Source of the DNA: Lachnospiraceae bacterium NC2008
GTDB taxonomy: Bacteria > Bacillota > Clostridia > Lachnospirales > Lachnospiraceae
DNA: 64,000 nucleotides
NCBI GenBank assembly: GCA_000687675.1
Contig: JHWS01000010.1
Coordinates: 1-64,000 of the forward strand
Reading direction: 5' to 3'
Shown in pieces: positions 54,162-62,452 of this stretch. Position 1 is the stretch's first letter, and each line of letters starts with the position of its first letter. The position numbers and the translations under genes are program-made. The notes under the pieces are model-generated. The model was not told where the DNA came from and made no database searches. It saw nothing but the letters and a program-made list of their open reading frames with translations.

Positions 54162-57100
54162 ATGGAGAAAAGAATGGATATAAAGCTTAACGAATTACAG
54201 AAGAATATAGATAAGGCTAGTCAGGGAGCCGGACAAGGTGCAAATGCCTATGGAGCAAAGCTGCAGGGCTATGGTTCAAATGGCAATGCAATATATGGCG
54301 GAGCAGTAAAGGCAGCAGGTAAATCTGCGGCAGCAGAGTTTGTTCCTGATAAGACAGGAAAAGCTAAATTTGCTGATAATACCTACAAACCGGCAGATGC
54401 TATAGATGAAATCAAAAACAAGGCATCCGGTATAGATATTAAAAATCAGACCGATTATATGACTCTTATGGCTTCAACTGTATCTGACAAGGATATGAAG
54501 AGCCTTATGGATGGTGACTATAAGTTTGGTGATATGAAGCCGGATGAGATTGTTACCATAGTCGACAGAATCAAGACTACTATGGCAAAAGCAGGTGTAG
54601 TAGTTGAAGGATATAACAGCGATCTTGATGCTGATATGTTAAAAGAGATAACGGGAAGCTCTGCTCTAGCAGAAAGCTTTTCAAAATATGATGTTCCTGT
54701 TACAAAGGAAAATATAGAAGAAGCAAAAGAAGCGATAGCGGAAGCTGAAAGTCTGGAGAGGCCTTCTGAAGATGCGATTGCCTATATGGTGGACAATGAC
54801 CTTGGCCCTACTATAGGTAATTACTACAAGGCTATCCATTCCGGTACCCTGACAACAAGGGGCTCTTCTAACCAGCATACAGGCAAAGAAGCAGGTAATA
54901 TCTCTCATTTTTCAAATGAAGAATACTCCCAGCTTAAGAAACAGATAGAAGAAGTAATAGAGTCATCTGGCTATGAGGTTAATGAAGAAACTGAAAAAGA
55001 TGCATTTTCTATGATAGAAAGAGGACTTTTGTTTACTGAGGAAACTTTTGATGCTTATGAAAAGATTAAGAGTGTAGCATTTCCTATAAATGCGAATGTG
55101 GCGGCAGATATGGTAGCCCGGGGCATCAAAGAAGGTCTTGGAGCAAAAGGGGCAGACCTGTCAACAGATAAGACCTTATTAGAACAGGCAGAAGAATTAG
55201 TTAATAAAGTAAACCAAATCAGCGATGAAGCGGTAGATGCTGTAATACAAAAGGGTAAGACAGTAAATATAAGAAACCTTTCTTATGAGACAAGACAGAT
55301 TATTCTTAGTTCCAACTCTATTAATATAGAAGAAACTCTTAAGGGACAGAACTTAGCTGCTTCGAAAGCTACGGAGCAGGTTGCCCAAACTGAGCCGGGG
55401 GCAGTTTATGGCAACAACCAGTCATCCTACTCCCTTCTTCAGGAAGCTCGCCTATCTATGACAGTATCTTCAACCTATTTCTTATTAAAGAATGGTATAA
55501 ATCCTGAGGTTACAGACTTGTCCCTTCTTGTAGATCAGCTTAAAGAAGCTGAGAACCTTCAGTTCGAGGCAGTATTTGGCAGGGATAAGTCAGAGGCACT
55601 TATAGACCTTTACGACGAAACTCAGGATAAGTTAGAGGAAATCAAAACTCTGCCTCTTGCAACTCTAGGTCTGGTATCAGTTAGAAGCAGCTACAACTTA
55701 AATGTAGTTTATAGCGAAGGTATAAACCTTAGAGCTGCTTATGAAAGTGCCGGCGAGAAGTACGAGCCACTTATGACAGAGGTAAGAGCAGACCTTGGAG
55801 ATTCTATTAAGAAGGCATTTGCAAATGTAGATGACATACTTAAAGAGATGGACCAGGAACTTAGCCAGGACAATGAGCGCGCAGTTCGCATCCTGGGCTA
55901 CAACAATATGGAAATTACCGACGAAAATATAGATAAGGTAAAGAAGGCCTACAGTCATGTGAAGAACATAATCGACATGATGACTCCTGGCAGGGTTCTA
56001 GACCTTATAAGAAGTGGGGCAAATCCACTAGAAATGTCTATGGAAGAACTTGAGGCAAAGCTTGGGGAAGACCCTGATCCAGCCGGTGAGGCAGAAAGAT
56101 ACAGCCACTTCCTATACAGGATGGAGCAGTCCCACAGCATCACAGAGGAGGAGAAGGAGTCCTACATGGGTATCTACCGTATGATAACCCAGACACTTAA
56201 GGACGACGGGGCAGCAGTAGGAACACTGATTAATACCCAGGGTGAAATCAACTTTAAGAATCTTCTTAGCGCTGTAAGAACCAGAAGAAATAAGGGTATG
56301 GACCTTAAGATAGATGATAACTTCGGCTATATTGATAAGCTTGTAAGCAAGGGCCAGACTATTGACCAGCAGATTGCAAAGGCATATATGATAAATGCCA
56401 GCCAGGATGCAGCCGAAGATCCAGAAAGCTATAAGCAGCTTCAAAGAGCGGCTAAGACTCCAGAAGAGATAGTTACACTTCTTGAGAATACAGGAATAGA
56501 GCCAACTGTAGATAATCTTGTGTCAACAGATGCTTTACTTAAGAATAGTGAGAATATATTTCAGACAATGAGGGAATTGTCAGACAAATCCACAAAAAAG
56601 GCCCAGAATGTGGATAAAAATGTGGATAACTACAGAGGAATTGGTGGAGAAATTATATCAAATCCTGTGGAGTTTGAAACTGAGATTGATAGCCTTATAG
56701 CTGAGGTTACAGATAAGTTTGAAGGTAAAGAGGAAGTAAGTCAGGCATTTGGCAAGATGGCGGAAGCTACAGAGAAGATGCTTTCTGACCTTAAAGAAGG
56801 GGCAGATAATTCCATCGACGTAAGAAGCATCGCTGCTTCATATAAGCAGGTAAATGTAGTAAGAGCTCTGGCAAACAATGACTTTTATCAGGTTCCGGTG
56901 AAGGTTGGAGAAGAATATACCAGCGTGTCAGTAAGAATCATCAAAGGCCAGGAAGATGACAAGGGCCAGGTAAGTATATATATGGACCATGCAGAGTATG
57001 GTGAGATTACGGCAAGGTTTTCTGCAAGCCAGGACAAAGGTCTTGAGGGTATGATAGTCTGCGGAGACCAGGATGGTTTAGCAAAACTTAAGGGTAAATC

Positions 57101-57326
57101 GGAAGCATTTGACCAGAAAATGGACTTTATAGAAGGAAATAAAAATATTATTTTCGCAAAATCGGCTGTAAGCCTTAAGCATTTTCTAACAAATACCGAT
57201 AAAGAATATAGAAACATTTCGAATGGACTCGGAAATAAAGATGGTAATGATGGCAAGGATGCTATTTCCACAAGAAATCTTTACAGAGTGGCTAAGGAGT
57301 TTATTAAGACTTTCATAGCTGCCTGA
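54162..57326 (+). CDS. Large motility-linked protein, FliK-like candidate
   Basis: A 1054-residue soluble protein without a signal peptide. An N-terminal Gly/Ala-rich segment (1-60) is followed by long helical regions with recurring ITEENIEEAK- and PTVDNLVSTDALLK-like units. About residues 900-990 a beta-rich segment (DFYQVPVKVGEEYTSVSVRI, GQVSIYMDHAEYGEITARF) resembles the hook-length-control (FliK) C-terminal domain. It ends in a Lys-rich tail. It may belong to the DUF6240 group seen with Lachnospiraceae flagellar genes. The position 60 bases upstream of flagellin and a sigma-28-like promoter support a motility role. The FliK link is only suggestive. Confidence 0.7.
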   Translation: MEKRMDIKLNELQKNIDKASQGAGQGANAYGAKLQGYGSNGNAIYGGAVKAAGKSAAAEFVPDKTGKAKFADNTYKPADAIDEIKNKASGIDIKNQTDYMTLMASTVSDKDMKSLMDGDYKFGDMKPDEIVTIVDRIKTTMAKAGVVVEGYNSDLDADMLKEITGSSALAESFSKYDVPVTKENIEEAKEAIAEAESLERPSEDAIAYMVDNDLGPTIGNYYKAIHSGTLTTRGSSNQHTGKEAGNISHFSNEEYSQLKKQIEEVIESSGYEVNEETEKDAFSMIERGLLFTEETFDAYEKIKSVAFPINANVAADMVARGIKEGLGAKGADLSTDKTLLEQAEELVNKVNQISDEAVDAVIQKGKTVNIRNLSYETRQIILSSNSINIEETLKGQNLAASKATEQVAQTEPGAVYGNNQSSYSLLQEARLSMTVSSTYFLLKNGINPEVTDLSLLVDQLKEAENLQFEAVFGRDKSEALIDLYDETQDKLEEIKTLPLATLGLVSVRSSYNLNVVYSEGINLRAAYESAGEKYEPLMTEVRADLGDSIKKAFANVDDILKEMDQELSQDNERAVRILGYNNMEITDENIDKVKKAYSHVKNIIDMMTPGRVLDLIRSGANPLEMSMEELEAKLGEDPDPAGEAERYSHFLYRMEQSHSITEEEKESYMGIYRMITQTLKDDGAAVGTLINTQGEINFKNLLSAVRTRRNKGMDLKIDDNFGYIDKLVSKGQTIDQQIAKAYMINASQDAAEDPESYKQLQRAAKTPEEIVTLLENTGIEPTVDNLVSTDALLKNSENIFQTMRELSDKSTKKAQNVDKNVDNYRGIGGEIISNPVEFETEIDSLIAEVTDKFEGKEEVSQAFGKMAEATEKMLSDLKEGADNSIDVRSIAASYKQVNVVRALANNDFYQVPVKVGEEYTSVSVRIIKGQEDDKGQVSIYMDHAEYGEITARFSASQDKGLEGMIVCGDQDGLAKLKGKSEAFDQKMDFIEGNKNIIFAKSAVSLKHFLTNTDKEYRNISNGLGNKDGNDGKDAISTRNLYRVAKEFIKTFIAA

Positions 57327-57386
57327 TAGACTGGTGATGCCTTGGGAGGGCTATGGCTCTGCAAAGAAGGCAGGAAAGGATAGCAT

Positions 57387-58508
57387 ATGAGAATAAATTA
57401 CAACGAGTCGGCAATATTATCTAATGCGTGCGTCAACAGAGCAGACAGCGCTCTTTCACTTTCTATAGAGAAGTTATCTTCAGGATACAAGATCAATCAT
57501 GCCAGGGACAACCCAGCAGGTCTTGCCATCTCTCACAGAATGAATTCCCAGATTAGAGGACTTAGCCAGGCTAAGGACAATACTAATGACGGTATCTCAG
57601 TAGTTGAAACTGCTGACGGTGCTATGGAAGAGATCACAAGTATCATCCAGAGAATGAACCAGCTTGCAATTCAGGCAGGTACTGATTCTACACTTGATGC
57701 GGACCGCGAGCTTCTCAACGACGAGATTCAGCAGCTTAAGAAGGAAATCACACGTATATCTACAGATACACAGTTCAACGGTCAGACACTTCTTGATGGG
57801 ACATTTGACCTTAAGGGTTATACAACGGATCTTAATACCAAGGTTGAGTACTATTCAGATGAGGTTAAGACCGGTAAGTATGAAATTGACACAACAGGCC
57901 TGCTAAAACCCGATGGCTCAGTTGATATTTCAAAGATTCAAAGCAAAGAAGGCTTCAAGAACCTTCACAATATATCTGCTGAAGGTAAGCAAATATTTGA
58001 TGATAATGGCAACTTACAGGAAACACAGGTTACTATCAAGGCTGATGGAAACTTTGAGATGACTCTCTCTTACACAGCAGAGAATTCAAAAGTTGAGCTT
58101 GATATAACAGGAATCGGCGCTATGAAGATTCAATCAGGCGTAAATGAAGGCCAGGAAATCGAAGTAAGAATATCAACAATCTCACTTAAGAAGATGGGAC
58201 TTGAGAAGCTTGATATAAGCACATTCGAAGGAGCACAGAAGGGTATCGCTATGGTTAAGGAAGCTCTTAACTATGTCAATGATGCCAGATCAAGACTTGG
58301 TGCATATCAGAACCGTATGGAGCACAACATCTCTAACGTAGATGTAACCAGCGAGAACATGACATCTTCATATTCAAGAATCATGGACGTAGATATGGCT
58401 GAGGAGATGACAGAGTACTCAAGCCAGCAGGTTATCCTCCAGTCAAGTATCTCTATGCTTTCACAGGCTAATCAGAAGCCAGAGCAGATACTTCAGCTTT
58501 TACAGTAA
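57387..58508 (+). CDS. Flagellin
   Basis: A 373-residue filament subunit. The N-terminal D0/D1 region (MRINYNESAILSNACVNRA, KLSSGYKINHARDNPAGLAIS, NTNDGISVVETADGAMEEI) and the C-terminal region (ALNYVNDARSRLGAYQNRMEHNISN, ending SMLSQANQKPEQILQLLQ) are conserved. The middle (about 140-290) is variable and exposed. The N-terminus begins MRINYNES, not the usual MxINTN. The leader contains GGGAGG and AGGAAAGGA motifs, with a hairpin (GCCTT...AAGGC, 57342-57370). These could be CsrA sites, as in Bacillus hag, but that is inference. It lies 60 bases after the FliK-like gene. Confidence 0.95.
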   Translation: MRINYNESAILSNACVNRADSALSLSIEKLSSGYKINHARDNPAGLAISHRMNSQIRGLSQAKDNTNDGISVVETADGAMEEITSIIQRMNQLAIQAGTDSTLDADRELLNDEIQQLKKEITRISTDTQFNGQTLLDGTFDLKGYTTDLNTKVEYYSDEVKTGKYEIDTTGLLKPDGSVDISKIQSKEGFKNLHNISAEGKQIFDDNGNLQETQVTIKADGNFEMTLSYTAENSKVELDITGIGAMKIQSGVNEGQEIEVRISTISLKKMGLEKLDISTFEGAQKGIAMVKEALNYVNDARSRLGAYQNRMEHNISNVDVTSENMTSSYSRIMDVDMAEEMTEYSSQQVILQSSISMLSQANQKPEQILQLLQ

Positions 58509-58510
58509 AT

Positions 58511-58596
58511 AGAAGCCGGCCAAAGGCTTCGGGTGGTAGTTCTATGGGGCCTGGGCTATAGTTAATAAGGACCGATATATCGGCCCTTATTTTGCA
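58511..58596 (+). terminator. Flagellin 3' hairpin and terminator
   Basis: GAAGCC-ggccaaa-GGCTTC (58511-58529) directly follows the stop. The terminator AATAAGG-a-CCGATATATCGG-c-CCTTATT (58564-58591) with TTTTG follows. The first hairpin may stabilise the abundant flagellin mRNA. Confidence 0.85.
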
Positions 58597-58635
58597 TTAT
58601 ATTCATGATATTAATAGAAGAAAGAGGATATAGTT

Positions 58636-59109
58636 ATGACAGATGAGCTTAAGCAGCAGTTTACAAGACGTATTACCAATGCTAATAAGAGTGAGCTTAT
58701 AGTAATACTCTGCGATATGTTTGATATATATGTAAGCGATGCCAAGACAGCTATAGAAGATGGCGACCAGACAGGCTTCAAGAACAATATACGCTACGCA
58801 AGAGCTGTGTTATCTGAGCTTATTGATTCCCTTAACTTAGAATATGAACTTGCCAGAAATATCTACAGCCTGTACAGGTTTGTAGAAAGATATCTTATCA
58901 AGGCCGATATCAAGCTGGATAAAACCTACCTTATCCCTTGCCTTAATATCATGCGTAAGATGAATGAAAGCTATGAAAAGATAGCGAAGATAGATCCAAG
59001 CGGCCCTGTTATGAAGAACACAGAGGAAGTCTACGCCGGCATGACCTACGGAAGAACTGATCTCAATGAGAATATGAATACAGCATATAATAGGGGATAT
59101 TGGGCATAG
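58636..59109 (+). CDS. fliS: Flagellin chaperone FliS-like protein
   Basis: A 157-residue helical protein. FliS binds the flagellin C-terminus in the cytoplasm and prevents early polymerisation. Family features are QQFTRRITNANKSELIVILCDMFDIYVSDAKTAIEDGD, FKNNIRYARAVLSELIDSLN and IYSLYRFVERYLIKADI. It has a longer C-terminal tail than most FliS (about 120-135 residues), including TYGRTDLNENMN. It has an AGAGGA site and follows the flagellin terminator, so it may have its own promoter. Confidence 0.85.
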   Translation: MTDELKQQFTRRITNANKSELIVILCDMFDIYVSDAKTAIEDGDQTGFKNNIRYARAVLSELIDSLNLEYELARNIYSLYRFVERYLIKADIKLDKTYLIPCLNIMRKMNESYEKIAKIDPSGPVMKNTEEVYAGMTYGRTDLNENMNTAYNRGYWA

Positions 59110-59202
59110 GGAAAAATGCCCCATAGGGTATTGCTAGCATATAGATATACATGATAAAATTAACTTAATTAAACTACTTTGCAGGAAAGGTGGGAGAGTA
59201 TA

Positions 59203-59709
59203 GTGCCATCATCATATATAAAGGGATATTCTGATAAAAAAGCATCTGAATTTATAAAGAATAATTATGATCAGTTTAGCTTGCGTGTTCCAAAAGGAGA
59301 CAGGGAAAAATATAAAAAATTAGCTGATAGCCAGGGGAAGAGTTTAAATCAATTAATAATTGAATTGCTTGATACAGAGCATCAACGAATAAATAAAGAA
59401 CAACAAGTAGAGAGGGTATGGGAGTATGCCAAAAGATTAAACAATAACGTGGCAACTTTATCAGTAGTAGATAATAATTATAGTTTATTCTCTTTTGGTG
59501 ATATTAATATGAAATTTAAAACATCACCACATTTGATTGAATATTGTCAAATTATTCGATGGGATAAATCTGGATATATAGATTGTACCTGTAAAGTATC
59601 TACTTCAAAGGAGATAATAGAGGATACAATTGATATTGCTTTTATTGCTAAAAGATTACATGTTCCGTTGAAGGCATTTAACGATATTGAGGAGGTATTA
59701 ATAGTATGA
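59203..59709 (+). CDS. Ribbon-helix-helix protein heading a coupled three-gene cassette
   Basis: A 168-residue protein. Residues about 20-55 resemble an Arc/MetJ-type ribbon-helix-helix segment (FSLRVPKGDREKYKKLADSQ then GKSLNQLIIELLDT), which usually binds operator DNA. The C-terminal 100 residues (SLFSFGDINMKFKTSPHLIEYC ... IDIAFIAKRLHVPLKAFND) form a separate domain that I do not recognise. I start at the GTG at 59203 after AGGTGGGAG rather than the TTG at 59179. Its stop overlaps the next start (ATGA), and the next pair also overlap, so the three proteins are made together. The layout recalls a toxin-antitoxin operon. Confidence 0.7.
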   Translation: MPSSYIKGYSDKKASEFIKNNYDQFSLRVPKGDREKYKKLADSQGKSLNQLIIELLDTEHQRINKEQQVERVWEYAKRLNNNVATLSVVDNNYSLFSFGDINMKFKTSPHLIEYCQIIRWDKSGYIDCTCKVSTSKEIIEDTIDIAFIAKRLHVPLKAFNDIEEVLIV

Positions 59710-59933
59710 CAGTAAAAGAAATTGCAGATCAAGCGGATATGATTGTAGCCGGTTATGCATATAAAATAAAAAAGGGTTACATAGAGGTAATAGATTTATC
59801 AGATATAAAGCGTGTTGCTACTATACAAAATAATATCATTGCAGAATCATTAATGTCAGATGAAGAAGACAGTATAATATTGGACTATTATATGCGAAAT
59901 AAGGATTTATTGGAGGAATCGGTATATGCCTAA
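59706..59933 (+). CDS. Small protein, middle member of the coupled cassette
   Basis: A 75-residue protein with no membrane segment. It has a helical N-terminus (TVKEIADQADMIVAGYAY), a short beta pair (KKGYIEVIDLSDIKRVATI) and an acidic C-terminus (SDEEDSIILDYYMRNKDLLEE). The start overlaps the upstream stop by 4 bases and its own end overlaps the next gene by 8 bases. I do not recognise the family. The size and position suit an antitoxin or an adaptor, but this is unproven. Confidence 0.7.
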   Translation: MTVKEIADQADMIVAGYAYKIKKGYIEVIDLSDIKRVATIQNNIIAESLMSDEEDSIILDYYMRNKDLLEESVYA

Positions 59934-60207
59934 GTACTATCCTTATAAAATCGCAGGATATTATTTGTATTACACTTCACATTGTACGCTAGAATGTATG
60001 CATGTTCATGCAAGTGATGAAAAACTTACCGAGGAAGGATCAGGCAAGTTTTTTGTGAGAAGTGATGGAACCTCTGAACTGGTTAATCGTGGAAGATTAA
60101 ATGAAAGAGAGATTCGTGAAATCCAGGTATTTATAAAAAATAATCATAAAGAAATGTATGCTACCTGGAGAATTATGAGTACAAATGGATATTATGGCGA
60201 CATATAG
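59926..60207 (+). CDS. DUF4160-type protein, last member of the coupled cassette
   Basis: A 93-residue protein beginning MPKYYPYKIAGYYLYYTSHC and containing MHVHASDEKLTEEGSGKFFV and LNEREIREIQVFIKNNHKEM. This matches the DUF4160 layout: an N-terminal strand pair, a H-x-H region and a C-terminal helix ending in W. DUF4160 genes are commonly paired with small DUF2442-like or antitoxin-like genes. Here the partners differ. A terminator follows 22 bases after the stop. Confidence 0.82.
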   Translation: MPKYYPYKIAGYYLYYTSHCTLECMHVHASDEKLTEEGSGKFFVRSDGTSELVNRGRLNEREIREIQVFIKNNHKEMYATWRIMSTNGYYGDI

Positions 60208-60208
60208 A

Positions 60209-60323
60209 TTGAGGTTAACAGTCTTTCCGGGATACTGTGAAAATCACCACAGTATCCCATTTTTTATGTGAAATATGCCAATGAAAAACTTACAAAAACC
60301 ACTAAACAATCGTTAACCTCAAT
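60209..60323. repeat. 12-bp inverted repeat around the cassette terminator
   Basis: ATTGAGGTTAAC (60209-60220) is the exact reverse complement of GTTAACCTCAAT (60312-60323). The pair encloses the terminator at 60230-60267 and about 45 further bases. Confidence 0.7.
60230..60267 (+). terminator. Cassette terminator
   Basis: An 11-bp perfect stem GGGATACTGTG / CACAGTATCCC with loop AAAATCAC is followed by ATTTTTTA. Confidence 0.95.
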
Positions 60324-60343
60324 CCGATAACATATACAATACG

Positions 60344-60436
60344 GTGGCAAACATAAAATGCCTGAAAGGCCCTAGTAATAAGGTCCAGTGGCCAATTTTG
60401 GCCTGTATTTAAGTTTGCATAATTTTATGTAACCAC
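60344..60436 (+). ncRNA. Candidate structured RNA with competing stems
   Basis: GTGG-caa-ACATAAAAT (60344-60359) can pair with ATTTTATGT-aa-CCAC (60422-60436). This encloses three small hairpins: GCCT-gaa-AGGC (60360-60370), CCT...AGG (60371-60383) and GGCC-aatttt-GGCC (60390-60403). GCAAAC (60347-60352) can instead pair with GTTTGC (60413-60418), which excludes part of the closing stem. No known riboswitch signature is recognisable. It lies in the 458-base gap before the membrane-anchored protein gene, upstream of that gene's promoter. It could therefore be a small RNA or the leader of a longer transcript. Confidence 0.45.
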
Positions 60437-60550
60437 TAAATATATTGGTAAAATATTACAAACAAACTAAATATAGAAAATATCTATAATGGGCAATTTG
60501 TATAAAATAAAAGTCAAAATTATACAAAGTGACAGTTTTATAAATAATAA

Positions 60551-60579
60551 TTGATTTTGATTTGGTGAGTTTGTATAAT
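60551..60579 (+). promoter_or_regulatory. Promoter of the surface-protein pair
   Basis: -35 TTGATT (60551-60556), a 17-base spacer and -10 TATAAT (60574-60579). A GGGC...GCCC hairpin (60593-60608) and two near-identical AGTATAAAAGGGGAGG-type repeats before 60666 follow, the second providing the ribosome site. Confidence 0.7.
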
Positions 60580-60665
60580 AGAAAAATCATAGGGCATATT
60601 AAAGCCCGTTAAGTAACCACCATAGTATAAAAGGGGAGGTTAAAAAGTATAAAAGGGAGGCGGAA

Positions 60666-61196
60666 ATGGAAAAGCAAGAGCAATCGAAAAAAAGAAACGG
60701 AGGTCTTGTAATCGGTATAGTCGCTGGAGTGATTATACTTGCTCTGGTAGGTGTAGTAATCTACCTATTGATTACACGAAATGCTCAGCCTAAAAAAGAA
60801 GAAAAGCGTAATGTAGTTGTTACTAAGGACAATGCTGAAGAAGTAGCTGAACAGATGATAAATCAAGATTACATCGAACCTGGTTACTACAGCACACAGA
60901 TGTCAACAACATGGCACTTCAAAACAGGCGATGCAGTTTCAGAAGATGCATATGTAAAGAACGATGCAGGCAATACCAACGACGTATACTTTGATGTATT
61001 TCTGGAAAATGATGAGAGCGAAGCAATTCTCAAGTCACCAGTTATACCAAGGGGTGCTGAACTGGATAAGATAGCGCTTGATAAACCGCTTGATGCAGGA
61101 ACATATGACTGTGTAATGGTTTATCACCTAATCGATGATCAGCAGAATTCAATAAGCACTCTCCGTATTGCATTCACTATCATAGTGGAACAGTAA
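60666..61196 (+). CDS. Single-pass membrane-anchored protein, surface pair member
   Basis: A 176-residue protein with a short basic cytoplasmic start (KQEQSKKRN) and one transmembrane helix (GGLVIGIVAGVIILALVGVVIYLLI). The extracellular region (about 45-176) looks like one beta-sandwich: YYSTQMSTTWHFKTGDAV, NDVYFDVFLENDESEAILKSP and YDCVMVYHLIDDQQNSISTLRIAF. I do not recognise the family. The fold resembles small adhesin or pilus-associated domains, but this is weak. It has an AGGGAGG ribosome site and precedes the secreted surface protein by 75 bases, so the two likely work together. Confidence 0.75.
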   Translation: MEKQEQSKKRNGGLVIGIVAGVIILALVGVVIYLLITRNAQPKKEEKRNVVVTKDNAEEVAEQMINQDYIEPGYYSTQMSTTWHFKTGDAVSEDAYVKNDAGNTNDVYFDVFLENDESEAILKSPVIPRGAELDKIALDKPLDAGTYDCVMVYHLIDDQQNSISTLRIAFTIIVEQ

Positions 61197-61271
61197 AACG
61201 TGTAACTTGCCATATTCAAGGATGAAATGGCTTTATTATTTCACATATCAAATCACAAGGAGGAAAAAAGT

Positions 61272-62363
61272 ATGATGAAATCAAAGAAAATTTTAGCAAT
61301 CGTATTAGCAACCAGCATGATGCTTGGCAGCAGCATCACAGCATTAGCTGATGAACCAGTTACAAGTGGGGGAACAAATGGTTCAGGTGAAAATGAAGGT
61401 CACGTTGAAAAAGAACTTATTAATGTAGTTCTTCCAACAGTTCCAGAAGGCTCAACTCCATTCGCATACACAATGGATCCTGAAAGATTAATTCAGGCAA
61501 CAAGTGCAGCAAGATATGCAGAAGGAACAACATTCCCTGAGGCTGAAGATGACACAGGAGTATATTTCCTGACAGCAGAGAATACTTATGCCAATTCGAG
61601 TAACACTCTCCAGGCAATCAACAAGAGTAGTTGCGCAATCACTCTTACCGTAAAGGTTAAAACCACCCAGAATACAGCAAAAGATATTGCTCTTGCAACG
61701 AGTTCCACAGTAGCAACTACAGGAACCCCTAACCTTTATTTAGGACTTAAGGTAGGAAATGAAACTAAGGTGGTATCTGCGGAAGAGCAGACCGTAACTA
61801 AGAACATTGCGGGTGTACCTAGCAATTTTGAGGTGGCAGTTCAGACGAATGCGGAGACAGGTGCAAAGTCTTATGTATATCAGGAGAAGGCATCTGCTAC
61901 AACATGGAAGGCAATGAATCTTAGCATGGAGGGCGCAGTGAGCAATCTTGCCGTTGAATCTGATACTACAGCACCTACAGTAAATGTAACATGGTCATAT
62001 GCAAAAGCAGCTGATGATGCAACAGCTTCTGATGATGCGGTTGATTATACAGCTAATGCAGCACCATCTATTGCAACAACAACTTATACATCTAATGGTA
62101 CAGAAGATTTAGATGTAACAGTAAATCTTGGAGGCGGTTCATTGGCTGCAACAGGTATTTCAGGAATTACATTTAGAAGTACAACAGGAGCAGAAAAAGC
62201 ATTAGATTCAAGCCTTTATACTTTAGAGGGCACAACATTAACAATTGATAAGGGACAGCTTTCCGCATGGATTGAGGCTGGAGTAAACTCTAGAGCATAT
62301 ACAGTTAAGTTTAATGACAGTGCAGAAACAACTGTAACAATTACTGTAAATAAAGCTCAGTAA
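61272..62363 (+). CDS. Secreted surface protein with C-terminal X2-like module
   Basis: A 363-residue exported protein. The signal peptide KILAIVLATSMMLGSSITALA ends at a good ALA-D cleavage site. A region of mixed Ser/Thr-rich strands follows (about 30-250), with INVVLPTVPEGSTPFAYTMDPERLI early on, like the start of some pilin-type surface proteins. A C-terminal module of about 95 residues resembles CBM_X2-like domains (VTVNLGGGSLAATGISG, TLEGTTLTIDKGQLSAW, YTVKFNDSAETTVTITV). No LPXTG sorting signal is present. The start is the ATG at 61272 after AAGGAGG; an upstream ATG at 61227 would place the ribosome site inside the gene. A terminator follows. Confidence 0.8.
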   Translation: MMKSKKILAIVLATSMMLGSSITALADEPVTSGGTNGSGENEGHVEKELINVVLPTVPEGSTPFAYTMDPERLIQATSAARYAEGTTFPEAEDDTGVYFLTAENTYANSSNTLQAINKSSCAITLTVKVKTTQNTAKDIALATSSTVATTGTPNLYLGLKVGNETKVVSAEEQTVTKNIAGVPSNFEVAVQTNAETGAKSYVYQEKASATTWKAMNLSMEGAVSNLAVESDTTAPTVNVTWSYAKAADDATASDDAVDYTANAAPSIATTTYTSNGTEDLDVTVNLGGGSLAATGISGITFRSTTGAEKALDSSLYTLEGTTLTIDKGQLSAWIEAGVNSRAYTVKFNDSAETTVTITVNKAQ

Positions 62364-62381
62364 ATCAAATTAATCGATCTA

Positions 62382-62420
62382 TAGAGGGTAGGTGGGGATT
62401 TCCTGCTTACCCTCTTTTCG
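62382..62420 (+). terminator. Terminator of the surface-protein pair
   Basis: The stem AGAGGGTA / TACCCTCT is followed by TTTTC. Confidence 0.85.
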
Positions 62421-62452
62421 AGTTATAAATAATATAAAAAAGGATAATTATA

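Noticed and set aside
60344-60436. A cyclic-di-GMP-I riboswitch (suggested by GGCAAAC and a GAAA-containing hairpin)
   Set aside because: The conserved second half (GGGACGCAAAGCC) and tetraloop-receptor arrangement are missing, so only a generic structured RNA is claimed.
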